From positions 1-40,330 of the forward strand of contig CBINFS010000034.1 in assembly GCA_966250015.1 (NCBI GenBank): a DNA stretch of 40,330 nucleotides. The letters run 5' to 3'. The notes beneath the pieces are model-generated. The model saw only the letters and a program-made list of their open reading frames with translations. It had not been told where the DNA came from and made no database searches. This stretch comes from CBINFS01 sp966250015 (GTDB lineage: Bacteria; Bacteroidota; Rhodothermia; Rhodothermales; DASSAV01). Below are positions 12,241 through 21,599 of this stretch, piece after piece; the stretch's first letter is position 1; each line of letters begins with the position of its first letter. A program made the translations under genes and the position numbers.

Positions 12241-13646
12241 TTCACGTATTCGGGGTTTCGCGTACCGAGCTTTTGCTCGAGCTCTTCGAGCGACAGGCTC
12301 TTCGTCTCAGGCATGATCTTCCAGGCGAAGAAGAACTGGAGCACCATCATCGCGCTGAAAAAGGCAAAGGCGTGGCCGCCCGACGCCCCTGCCACGACGG
12401 GAAACACCCACGAGACCAGCGCGGCCATGAACCAGTGCGTGAAGCTGCCGAGCGATTGCCCCTTCGAACGCACCGTGTTCGGAAACACCTCGGAGATGAA
12501 CACCCAGATGACCGCTCCCTGGGACAGTGCGAAAAACGCGATGAACCCGAGCAACCCGACGAGCACGAGCGTACCGGACACGCTTTCGCTGTAGAAGGCA
12601 TACGCGGTGAGGGCCATGGCAGCCGCCGTCCCGACTGACCCGACGAGCAGGAGCGGACGTCTGCCGAACCGGTCGATGATGAAAAACGCCACGATCGTAA
12701 AGACCAGGTTCGTCCCGCCGATGGCGACCGACTGGAGCAGGGCGTCGTCAGCCGCCGCCCCCGCCAGCTGGAAGATCCGGGGGGCGTAGTACATCAGGGC
12801 GTTGATACCCGAGAGCTGGTTGAACATCGCAACTGCGAACGCGAGGAATATCGGGAACGCGTACCGGCGCTGGAACAGATCGGCCGACTTCTGCCCGATG
12901 CTCGCCTTCAACGAGACGACGATGTCGTTAAGCGCGCCTTCGACGTCCTCTTCGCCCAGCCGCCTCAGCACGTCTCGCGCCTGATCCACCCTACCCTTGC
13001 GTACGAGCCACCGCGGGCTGTACGGAATGAAAAATAGCAAGACGAAGAATAGCGCCGCCGGGAAAGCCTCGACGCCGAGCATCCAGCGCCACGCGACGTC
13101 CTCCATCATGTACTTCGCCACGAGCCAGTTCGATATGTACGCGAGAAGGATGCCCGAGACGACGTTTAGCTGATTGACCGCTACAAGGCGACCCCGCAGG
13201 TGCGCGGGTGAGATCTCGGCGATGTACATCGGCGAAACAACCGAGGCGCCGCCTACAGCCAGGCCGCCGAGGAAACGGAAAAAGAGGAACAGAAACCAGG
13301 TTGGCGCAACCGCGCTGCCCACCGCCGAAACGAAGTAGAACACCGCGAGGACGATCAGGATGGTCCTCCGGCCGTAGATGTCCGTCGGCTTCCCGACGGT
13401 GAACGCGCCGATGATCGTCCCGATCAAGGCAGACGCCACCGTGAAGCCAAGCCAGAACTCATCGAGGTCAAAGACGCTTTCGAGCGCTTCGGTCGTGCCG
13501 GAAATGACGGCGGTGTCGAACCCAAACAGCAGACCGCCGAGGGCGGCCACAACGGTTCCAAAAAAGACGGTGCTGCGCGATTTCACGGTCTCCCTCGTCT
13601 GGTTGTCGATTGATAGATCCCGTTGTAGATACCGCAAAAGCTTCAC
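12237..13646 (-). CDS. MFS sugar porter (XylE-like)
   Basis: A 469-residue inner-membrane transporter of the major facilitator sugar porter family, with about 12 hydrophobic segments. Diagnostic motifs run in order: GGLLFGFDTAVISG (residues 37-50, nearly identical to E. coli XylE), DIYGRR (89-94), RFLGGLAVGG (124-133), PMYIAEISPAHLRG (139-152), PYSPRWL, the mid-loop FNQLSGINALMYYAP, and PETKSLSLEELE near the end. XylE is a proton-xylose symporter. Similarity to XylE suggests a pentose or hexose, but related proteins carry glucose, arabinose or galactose. The start is GTG at 13646; I see no better ATG upstream. It converges on the phosphomutase gene and diverges from an EamA transporter. Confidence 0.93.
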   Translation of the reverse strand: MKLLRYLQRDLSIDNQTRETVKSRSTVFFGTVVAALGGLLFGFDTAVISGTTEALESVFDLDEFWLGFTVASALIGTIIGAFTVGKPTDIYGRRTILIVLAVFYFVSAVGSAVAPTWFLFLFFRFLGGLAVGGASVVSPMYIAEISPAHLRGRLVAVNQLNVVSGILLAYISNWLVAKYMMEDVAWRWMLGVEAFPAALFFVLLFFIPYSPRWLVRKGRVDQARDVLRRLGEEDVEGALNDIVVSLKASIGQKSADLFQRRYAFPIFLAFAVAMFNQLSGINALMYYAPRIFQLAGAAADDALLQSVAIGGTNLVFTIVAFFIIDRFGRRPLLLVGSVGTAAAMALTAYAFYSESVSGTLVLVGLLGFIAFFALSQGAVIWVFISEVFPNTVRSKGQSLGSFTHWFMAALVSWVFPVVAGASGGHAFAFFSAMMVLQFFFAWKIMPETKSLSLEELEQKLGTRNPEYVK

Positions 13647-13801
13647 TGTGTCAAATCGAATAATCGTTGCGATTCTCGGAGGCGCACCGGAGGAAAAAAG
13701 GAATCCGTTATATTGGGTCGTTCGTGACCCCTGTCGGTTTTATCCCACATCCAGCGTTTTCGGTACACGGTTTCTTTTCGAGCGGAAGACGTTTTTAGCC
13801 C

Positions 13802-14692
13802 ATGCTGACTCCTCTTTTTGTCGCGACGCGGATCGTCGCCAACCCGGTATCGAACGCCTTCCAGAAACAGCTTACCCGAAAGTCGGCCAATCCCCTCTTT
13901 ATCATCCTGGCGACGCACGCCCTGCTGACGCCGGTGTGCCTGCCTTTCGTTTTTTCTCCGGCTGCCCCCGCCCTCGGGTGGGGATTTTGGGCGAACATGA
14001 TGACCTGCGCGATCCTGGCCGTCGGGGGCAACGTGCTGCTCGTATACGCCCTGAAATCTGCCGATCTATCGGTGCTCGGACCCGTCAACGCCTACAAGTC
14101 GATCATTAGCCTGATACTGGCGATTTTCCTCGTGGGCGAGCTCCCCACGCTTGCGGGGCTGTGCGGCGTCCTGCTGATCGTGGCGGGCAGCTACTTTCTG
14201 GTCGACCGCAAGGAGGGCGAGGCCCATCGAAAGGCGTTGCTGACCTTCTTCCGCGATCGGGGCATTCAGTTCCGCTTTGCCGCTCTGGCCTTATCCGCAA
14301 CCGAAGCCGTCTTTCTGAAGAGAGCCATTCTTCATTCGACGCCCACGACGACCTTCGTATACTGGTCGATACTCGGACTCCCGATAGCCCTGGTCGCCGT
14401 GTTCTTCCTGATGAGCGATGAGGTCCGGCAGGAGGTTGCCGTGTTCGCAAAGAACACGGCCACGTACCTGTGGCTCGCGGCCACCACCGGTACGATGCAA
14501 CTGGCCACCCTCCTCACGTTCGGAAAGCTCCAGGTGGGGTACTCGCTGGCCCTCTTCCAGCTTTCTACCCTGATCAGCGTCTTCCTCGGCTATCGCTACT
14601 TCCAGGAACGCAACATCCGGAAGCGGCTTTTCGGAACGGCAATTATGGTGGCAGGCGCCGTCTTGATCGTCGTTTTTGGTACGGACCCGTGA
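13802..14692 (+). CDS. EamA/DMT-superfamily permease
   Basis: A 296-residue membrane protein with about ten hydrophobic segments in two EamA-like halves joined by a charged loop (DRKEGEAHRKALLTFFRDRG, near residue 140). The first half has the usual pattern of small and polar residues in helix ends (NVLLVYALKSADLSVLGPVNA). Members export or import small metabolites such as amino acids, nucleotides or sugars; no substrate can be assigned. It starts with ATG, divergently from the sugar porter across 155 bases, and converges on the methionine sulfoxide reductase gene with only seven bases between stop codons. Confidence 0.85.
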   Translation: MLTPLFVATRIVANPVSNAFQKQLTRKSANPLFIILATHALLTPVCLPFVFSPAAPALGWGFWANMMTCAILAVGGNVLLVYALKSADLSVLGPVNAYKSIISLILAIFLVGELPTLAGLCGVLLIVAGSYFLVDRKEGEAHRKALLTFFRDRGIQFRFAALALSATEAVFLKRAILHSTPTTTFVYWSILGLPIALVAVFFLMSDEVRQEVAVFAKNTATYLWLAATTGTMQLATLLTFGKLQVGYSLALFQLSTLISVFLGYRYFQERNIRKRLFGTAIMVAGAVLIVVFGTDP

Positions 14693-14699
14693 AAGCGTT

Positions 14700-15191
14700 T
14701 CAGCCGAATTGCCTGCCGAGCCGGTCGCAGAGTTGCTCGAGGTATTTGCGGTCCGTCTCGTCGAAGGCCGCGGGGTAATCTGAATCGACGTCGAGCACGG
14801 CGAGCACCTTCCCGTCGTGTTTGAGTACGGGAACGACGATCTCGGAGCGGGTAGTCGACGAGCACGCGATGTGCCCCGGGAAAGCATTCACGTCGGGTAC
14901 GAGCTGCGTTTTCCGAGTGCGCGCCGCCGCGCCGCATACGCCTTTGTCGAACGGGATGCGCAGGCAGCCGTGCCCCCCCTGGTAAGGCCCCACGACGAGC
15001 AGGTCGTCCGACACCGCCCGGTAGAAACCCGTCCAGTGGAAGTGGTCGAACGCGTGGTGCAGCTCGCACGCCACCGTCGCCATCGCGGCGATCCAGTCAT
15101 CCTCCCCTTCCAGCAATGCATCGATACGTTTCAGCACTTCCTCGTACCGGGCCACCCGGTCGGCCGCCTCTATGGCCACTGCATTTTCCAT
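14700..15191 (-). CDS. msrC: Free methionine-(R)-sulfoxide reductase (GAF-domain fRMsr)
   Basis: A 163-residue single GAF-domain protein. It closely follows the YebR/MsrC pattern, including WTGFYRAVSDDLLVVGPYQG, CLRIPFDKGVCG, GHIAC and SEIVVP. The three conserved cysteines are present: Cys76, Cys86 and Cys110, the last being the usual catalytic residue. The enzyme reduces free (not protein-bound) methionine-R-sulfoxide in the cytosol using thioredoxin, repairing oxidative damage. The length is normal for the family (E. coli 165). It starts with ATG and appears monocistronic. It converges on the EamA gene. Confidence 0.92.
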   Translation of the reverse strand: MENAVAIEAADRVARYEEVLKRIDALLEGEDDWIAAMATVACELHHAFDHFHWTGFYRAVSDDLLVVGPYQGGHGCLRIPFDKGVCGAAARTRKTQLVPDVNAFPGHIACSSTTRSEIVVPVLKHDGKVLAVLDVDSDYPAAFDETDRKYLEQLCDRLGRQFG

Positions 15192-15500
15192 GATGTTCCA
15201 TCAAAAATCGATCGACTTCCGCCGTTCACCAACGCCGAGAATCGTGTTGGGTTGCGGTGCACGTGAGAGGAGCGGGTATTATTGGGTCCTTTGTCAATTG
15301 GCTTCAGCAATTCAATTATACCCCCAAAAGCCCTTTTGAGGGGGCTGTCGATTCCTGCCGTTCTTGACCCAGTTGCCAATGCTTCTAAGTATATTATTTA
15401 GCTGACCATAGTCACAGTCCAACCGTCCCCTCGAGGGGATCACAGGGGTGTAAAAAGGTCTGCCGGCCCCATCTTTGAGCCACAACCCTTCGCGTGAGTC
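15192..15500. other. 309-base intergenic region containing a MITE-like element
   Basis: No gene is visible between msrC and the FAD enzyme gene, both on the minus strand. Most of the stretch is taken up by the element with inverted ends at 15316-15453. The remaining 120 or so bases next to msrC presumably hold its promoter, but I could not pick one out with confidence. Confidence 0.5.
15316..15453. repeat. Candidate MITE-like element with inverted, hairpin-bearing ends
   Basis: The left end reads TTATACCCC and the right end, on the other strand, TTACACCCC. About eight bases inside each end is a second matching block: CCCTTTTGAGGGGGC on the left and CCCCTCGAGGGGAC on the right. Each end can therefore form its own hairpin, and the right one contains the perfect palindrome CCCCTCGAGGGG (15427-15438). 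The centre is AT-rich and noncoding. I see no target duplication beyond AA. It could be a small nonautonomous transposable element or a composite REP; one copy in this window cannot decide. Confidence 0.4.
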
Positions 15501-16763
15501 TCAATAACTCATGCGCTCGCCGAAGTCGGCGAGGATGGCTTCGGCGGCGAGGCGTCCGGAGGCCATGGCGCCGTCGATCGAGGCGGTGTTCCGGTGATCG
15601 CCGCAGACGTACAGACCCTCCCCCAGGCGGGCGGTGCGTTCGTGAGGCGTCAGGTACGGCGGGGTCTGGTCGGGCACGGCGGCTTCGATGACGTCAGTGC
15701 GTAAGTGCTCCCACATCTCGACCTGCGACCCGTACCAGCGGGCGAGCTGGGCGCGCACCGCACGTTCAACGTGGACCGCATCGGGCGACGACGACGCGGG
15801 GAGCGACGCCGCAATGAGCGCCCACCCCGGCGGGGCGTAGAACTCCGACACGTTCGAAAGCACGGCCACCGTGTTTACGGGACCGTCCTCACCGTTCAGG
15901 ATCAGTATGGGCTCCTCGACGGGAGGCTCGTCGGCCGCATAATAGACGCATACCGCCGCGCGCATTGGGATCGGTTGAAGGCGGTCGCACAGGCGGGCGG
16001 CCTCGTTCGGGTCAGTCGCAATCACGACTGCCCGGGCAGTCAGCGACTCGCCGTCCTCAAATTCGACGCTTAGTCCACGAATCGACCGTACACGCCGCTC
16101 GAACACGAGGGATTCGGCATCGAGCCCCGCGGCAAGCTGTGTCGGGATGGCTCCCATACCACGAGCGGGGAGCGCCACCTCCCCTTCGACGAACATCTTC
16201 ATGACGAACTCGAACGCCCTGCTCGACGACCGCAGATCGAGATCGTAGAGAACCCCACCAACAAACGGCCTGAAGAAGGCGTCGACGAGGCGTTCCGAAA
16301 AGCCCCACCTCGATCTCAAAGCGTCGAGAGCGGTTACCTCCGGCCTTTCCAGCAGCTTTTCCACCGAATCCGAGACGATCGCGCTGCGAAAGGCCCCGGC
16401 CTTCGCCGCGTCCGCCAGCGTGACGAACGGCAAAAAGATCATGCCCGCAGCGTCGAGTGGATGCCGGGAAGGATCGACTACACGGTGAAAACGGCCGTTG
16501 TAGCGGACGAGCGCGCCGTGAACGAAAGGCTTCAGATTGAGCTGATCGTAATCGAGGATCCGGCGAGCTTCCGGATAGGCCGTCAAAAAAACCTGAAACC
16601 CCCGGTCGAGCAGAAAGCCGTTGACCAGGTCTGTGCGGACCCGTCCGCCCGGCCCGTCCGAAGCCTCGACGACCCGGTACGACACGCCCGCGTCGTGCAG
16701 GTAGCGGGCGCAGGTCAGGCCGGAAACTCCCGCGCCGATGACGATGACGTCTACCTCAGCCAT
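15501..16763 (-). CDS. FAD-dependent amine-oxidase-type oxidoreductase
   Basis: A 420-residue flavoprotein of the flavin amine oxidase / protoporphyrinogen oxidase / phytoene desaturase superfamily. The N-terminal Rossmann motif is VIVIGAGVSGLTCARYL with glycines at 10, 12 and 15, followed by Glu33 (binds the ADP ribose) and the GGR motif at 39-41. The C-terminal FAD motif is GLYVCGDHRNTASIDGAMAS. No membrane segments are obvious. The substrate is not evident: homologues in this subgroup are usually labelled NAD(P)/FAD-dependent oxidoreductase and may act on carotenoid- or amine-like substrates. Start is ATG. It lies 128 bases downstream of the two fasciclin genes, on the same strand. Confidence 0.85.
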   Translation of the reverse strand: MAEVDVIVIGAGVSGLTCARYLHDAGVSYRVVEASDGPGGRVRTDLVNGFLLDRGFQVFLTAYPEARRILDYDQLNLKPFVHGALVRYNGRFHRVVDPSRHPLDAAGMIFLPFVTLADAAKAGAFRSAIVSDSVEKLLERPEVTALDALRSRWGFSERLVDAFFRPFVGGVLYDLDLRSSSRAFEFVMKMFVEGEVALPARGMGAIPTQLAAGLDAESLVFERRVRSIRGLSVEFEDGESLTARAVVIATDPNEAARLCDRLQPIPMRAAVCVYYAADEPPVEEPILILNGEDGPVNTVAVLSNVSEFYAPPGWALIAASLPASSSPDAVHVERAVRAQLARWYGSQVEMWEHLRTDVIEAAVPDQTPPYLTPHERTARLGEGLYVCGDHRNTASIDGAMASGRLAAEAILADFGERMSY

Positions 16764-16891
16764 GATCTCGACTGGCGTTTGTGACGAACGGGCAACAGCG
16801 AAGAATGGGCGGTGATTCGATACGTTACACCCGGTTACGTGCAGCGTTGATCCGGCACGGGATGAGCGCTTTTGTGTCGGGAAAGGGTTCG

Positions 16892-17434
16892 TCAGGGTCG
16901 GAGCACCTGCTCGACCACGTGGATCCTCCCGTTTTCGGCCTGTATGTCCTGCTCGACGACGCGGACACCGTTGACCACGAGCGCTCCGTTCTCCGACGTC
17001 AGTGAGAGATCGTCGCCCTGCATGGACGTGACCGCCAGCGTATCGCCTCCTTCTGGCGCCTCGACGACGTCCATCACGACGTGGTACAGCAAGATGCCGC
17101 GCAAGCTGTCGCGGCTCGCAACGTCCGTTTGCTCCACGAGCCCGTTCATGGCCTCGAAAGCGGCATCCGTGGGGGCAAAGATCGTGTACGGCCCGGGCTC
17201 GCGAAGCGTTTCGGCCAGACCCGCCGAGTCGAGCGCAGCCATGAAAAGGCTGAAGCTCGGTTCACTTTCGAGCAGGTCCGTAATGCTGTTTCCTATCATC
17301 GGTATAACTTCACTCGTGTCGCCGGGCAATGCCTCCTCCATCTCATCTACCTGATCCTCCCTCCCACAGGCGCCGAATGTGAGCGCAAGCACGAAAAGCA
17401 AGAGCAGGTATAACTTCAGAGGGTTCGTCGTCAT
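16892..17434 (-). CDS. Fasciclin (FAS1)-domain lipoprotein A
   Basis: A 180-residue lipoprotein. The signal sequence is LYLLLLFVLALTFGAC with the likely lipidated Cys23, followed by an acidic linker. One FAS1 domain covers about residues 50-180, with the hallmark H1-like block YTIFAPTDAAFEAM and the YH motif in LLYHVV. It ends with the usual IHVVEQVL strand. FAS1 domains mediate adhesion or carbohydrate and protein binding at the cell surface. The gene lies only six bases after a second fasciclin lipoprotein gene, so the two are co-transcribed. They share domain type but are quite different in sequence, suggesting an old duplication or distinct partners. Confidence 0.88.
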   Translation of the reverse strand: MTTNPLKLYLLLLFVLALTFGACGREDQVDEMEEALPGDTSEVIPMIGNSITDLLESEPSFSLFMAALDSAGLAETLREPGPYTIFAPTDAAFEAMNGLVEQTDVASRDSLRGILLYHVVMDVVEAPEGGDTLAVTSMQGDDLSLTSENGALVVNGVRVVEQDIQAENGRIHVVEQVLRP

Positions 17435-17440
17435 ATCGAG

Positions 17441-18037
17441 CTAAATTGGGGATTGGGTTTGTGTTACTATCGAATCGGATTGAGCAGTCGTGTCAGGTTC
17501 GGGTGGAGCCATCATGCTGCCGACGACGTAGACGATGCCGTTCCGGGCAGGAATGGCCCAGTTGATTTGCCGGTCCCCCACGAGCAAGGGCTGGTTCTCT
17601 CCCCTGCGCCTGAGCGTGACCGGCACGTCGAGCAGCGTGCTCACCCGGAGGGAGTCTCGTACAGATTCCACCGAGATGACGCCCCTTACCATGTGGTAAT
17701 CCACGAGCTTCCGTATCGAGTCGCGCCTGGCCGAGGCAATCAGCGAGTCGATCATACGCCCATTCTGGCCGAATGCATGGTTGTTTGGGGCAAACACCGT
17801 AAAGGGTCCCTCCAGCCGAAACCGTTCCTCTACTCCGGCCAGCTCGATGAGCCGGGCGAACCGGTCCAGGTCGTCACGCTCCTGCACGATCTGCAACAGG
17901 TCTTTCGCCCTCGTGTCGGTGGTGTCCACCCGGAATGCCATTTCGTCCCGGTCTCCTCCACCGCAGCCGGAGAGGAGGACCCAGCAGCAAACAAGCAGAA
18001 CAGCACCGACGGACGCAACGCAAGAGACAGCTTTCAT
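17441..18037 (-). CDS. Fasciclin (FAS1)-domain lipoprotein B
   Basis: A 198-residue lipoprotein with signal VGAVLLVCCWVLLSGC and a good lipobox (LLSGC, Cys25). Its FAS1 domain (about residues 42-175) has the block FTVFAPNNHAFGQN, the VDYHMV variant of the YH motif, and the final strand GIVYVVGSMM. A low-complexity Ser/Thr/Gln tail follows. It is first of the two-gene fasciclin pair on this strand. The conserved DAAF of typical FAS1 domains is replaced by NHAF, so this copy is more divergent. Start is ATG. Role: surface-anchored adhesion-like protein, inferred from the family only. Confidence 0.85.
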   Translation of the reverse strand: MKAVSCVASVGAVLLVCCWVLLSGCGGGDRDEMAFRVDTTDTRAKDLLQIVQERDDLDRFARLIELAGVEERFRLEGPFTVFAPNNHAFGQNGRMIDSLIASARRDSIRKLVDYHMVRGVISVESVRDSLRVSTLLDVPVTLRRRGENQPLLVGDRQINWAIPARNGIVYVVGSMMAPPEPDTTAQSDSIVTQTQSPI

Positions 18038-18188
18038 GGAAGAATGGAGTACGGCTATTCGCGTTTCAAATAAAAGCGGGTGTCAAGCGCCCTGTTCCCC
18101 GAAATTGAGACGTAACAGGCCACCTCCACGGATTGTAAGGAAAGCGTAACGGGCTCTGCGGCCGGACACTCGAAATACCTGCATTCGG

Positions 18189-18194
18189 TATAAT
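18189..18194 (+). promoter_or_regulatory. Possible -10 element of the 71-residue gene
   Basis: A perfect TATAAT sits 79 bases before the chosen start codon. No good -35 hexamer is at 16-18 bases upstream, so support is partial; Bacteroidota sigma factors often use other consensus sequences. Confidence 0.3.
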
Positions 18195-18272
18195 TTACCA
18201 TAGCCATATCCGCTTCAGCACACCGTCTTGATAGACTTCTTCAAGGTATACAGTCGGAGGAGGTTACGTGCC

Positions 18273-18488
18273 ATGCAGGGCAGATTCAAGCTACTTCTGA
18301 TCGACTGTGACGGTCAGGATCCTGAAAAGCACGAGCGGCTGGCGCCGTTCCTCAAGAACGGCTGGAGGATCGATTCGATCGAGCCTCGAATCGTCGAGCC
18401 TTCGACGGCCATGCTGCTCGTCCGGCTCAATGCACCCGATCAGCCACGCAAATCCGCCCGGTTAAACGCTCGGGCAACCGTGGCTTAG
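18273..18488 (+). CDS. Small orphan protein, faintly DUF4177-like
   Basis: A 71-residue protein whose family I do not recognise firmly. I chose ATG 18273 because a purine-rich GGAGGAGG lies about nine bases upstream, an unusually strong ribosome-binding site for this window; a TTG start 45 bases earlier is possible. The sequence has a beta strand (FKLLLIDCD), a charged helix-like part, and FLKNGWRIDSIEP, then AMLLVRL. The GW-x-I-x-SIEP...LLVRL layout resembles small DUF4177-type proteins, a weak similarity. The tail is basic. A TATAAT hexamer at 18189-18194 precedes it, and a strong terminator lies 25 bases after it, so it looks like a self-contained gene between the fasciclin and hppA genes. 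Confidence 0.6.
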   Translation: MQGRFKLLLIDCDGQDPEKHERLAPFLKNGWRIDSIEPRIVEPSTAMLLVRLNAPDQPRKSARLNARATVA

Positions 18489-18513
18489 GGTGCAAATACC
18501 CCTTTTCTAAATG

Positions 18514-18557
18514 AACAGGCCCGGACCGTCAGAAGAGGTCCAGGCCTGTTTTATTTT
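18514..18557 (+). terminator. Rho-independent terminator after the 71-residue gene
   Basis: AACAGGCC-GGACC and GGTCC-GGCCTGTT pair in a long stem with one internal C/A mismatch, followed at once by TTATTTT on the plus strand. The T-run is only on the plus-strand side, so it chiefly ends the small plus-strand gene. It also lies just beyond the stop of hppA on the other strand. Confidence 0.85.
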
Positions 18558-18575
18558 GTTCGAAATCGTTCAGAA

Positions 18576-20678
<2,103 letters not shown>

Positions 20679-20836
20679 GTAACGGCTTGCCCTCCTAGAT
20701 TGCCTGAGTGGTAATACATGTGAGTGCCGTACCAGAGCATTGGTAACCGCCGGCTGGCTCAATTCAAAAACGCTTCGAGTTCCCGCTCCCGAAAATATTC
20801 ACAGCGATAATCCTTAGATAGCCCCTTAATAGATTA

Positions 20837-20849
20837 TTCTTTCAAAGAA
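20837..20849. promoter_or_regulatory. Short palindrome upstream of hppA
   Basis: TTCTTTCAAAGAA is a perfect odd-length palindrome in the 212-base space between pth and hppA, about 160 bases before the hppA start. It could be an operator; nothing else supports this. Confidence 0.2.
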
Positions 20850-20890
20850 CGGCTTGATCTTGAGAATTGCCTTCTTTATGAGCGGCCGGC

Positions 20891-21466
20891 CTAACGGCGG
20901 TTGTACCGGTTCATCACCTGGACGATACCCTCGGTAACGAATTCGACGGCGGCGTCGCGGGCTTTGAGAAGGGCCTCCTCGATAACGGGCAGCTCGGACT
21001 GGCTAAACGGCGACAGGACGTAGTCGGCCTGCTTTCCCCGTCTGAAGTCACTGCCAATGCCGATACGCAGGCGCGGGAATGCATCGGTCCCGAGGCTGTC
21101 GATGATGTCCTGCAAACCGTTGTGGCCGCCGGCGCTGCCTTGCGGCCGAACCCTGACGACGCCCGGCTCGAGGTTGATGTCGTCCACCACCACCAGCATG
21201 TCGCCGGGCTTGATACCCGTACGCCGGAGGACGTTCAGCACGGCACTCCCCGACCGGTTCATGTAGGTCAGGGGCTTGCACAGGCCGAACGCCCGGCCAC
21301 GGATGCTGCCCCAGCCGGTGAGCGCATTCGAAGGTTCCCGCCGCAGCGATATCCCGTGTGCTTCGGCTATCGCGTCGACCACCCGGAATCCGACGTTGTG
21401 ACGGGTCGCATCGTATTCCGCGCCCGGGTTGCCAAGTCCTACGATCAGCCGTTTAACGCCCGCCAT
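20891..21466 (-). CDS. pth: Peptidyl-tRNA hydrolase
   Basis: A 191-residue Pth, which frees tRNA from peptidyl-tRNAs that drop off stalled ribosomes. Catalytic and binding residues are in place: Asn13 (GLGNPGAEY), His23 (TRHNVGF), Asn70 (PLTYMNRSG), the aspartate of VVVDDINLEPG near 95, and Asn116 (GGHNGLQD). I chose ATG 21466; the frame runs further upstream but the extra 29 residues do not match Pth. It is third in the prs-rplY-pth order seen in many bacteria. Here a strong hairpin with a T-rich tail lies between rplY and pth, so pth may be partly uncoupled from rplY. Confidence 0.97.
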   Translation of the reverse strand: MAGVKRLIVGLGNPGAEYDATRHNVGFRVVDAIAEAHGISLRREPSNALTGWGSIRGRAFGLCKPLTYMNRSGSAVLNVLRRTGIKPGDMLVVVDDINLEPGVVRVRPQGSAGGHNGLQDIIDSLGTDAFPRLRIGIGSDFRRGKQADYVLSPFSQSELPVIEEALLKARDAAVEFVTEGIVQVMNRYNRR

Positions 21467-21527
21467 ACGCTGCGAAGGAAAACGTGAGCGTGTTGAAATG
21501 AAAAAGTGCCGCGTGGGGATGGGCCCA

Positions 21528-21572
21528 TAATACAAAACCACCCGGCAAGGCAAAATGCTGCTGCCGGGTGGT
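21528..21572 (-). terminator. Terminator-like hairpin between rplY and pth
   Basis: ACCACCCGGCA (21537-21547) and TGCCGGGTGGT (21562-21572) make a perfect 11-bp stem. Read on the minus strand it starts 28 bases after the rplY stop codon and is followed by TTTTGTATTAT. This looks like a Rho-independent terminator or attenuator placed 62 bases before the pth start. Confidence 0.8.
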
Positions 21573-21599
21573 GAAAAGGATCTACACCGAAACGAAGAA

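Noticed and set aside
13378..14109. A 243-codon plus-strand open frame across the porter/EamA intergenic space
   Set aside because: It overlaps two well-supported genes on both sides and has shadow-type composition with no domain.
20679..20762. Upstream extension of hppA by 28 codons
   Set aside because: The added part is hydrophilic and polar; membrane pyrophosphatases start close to the first hydrophobic helix, as at ATG 20678.
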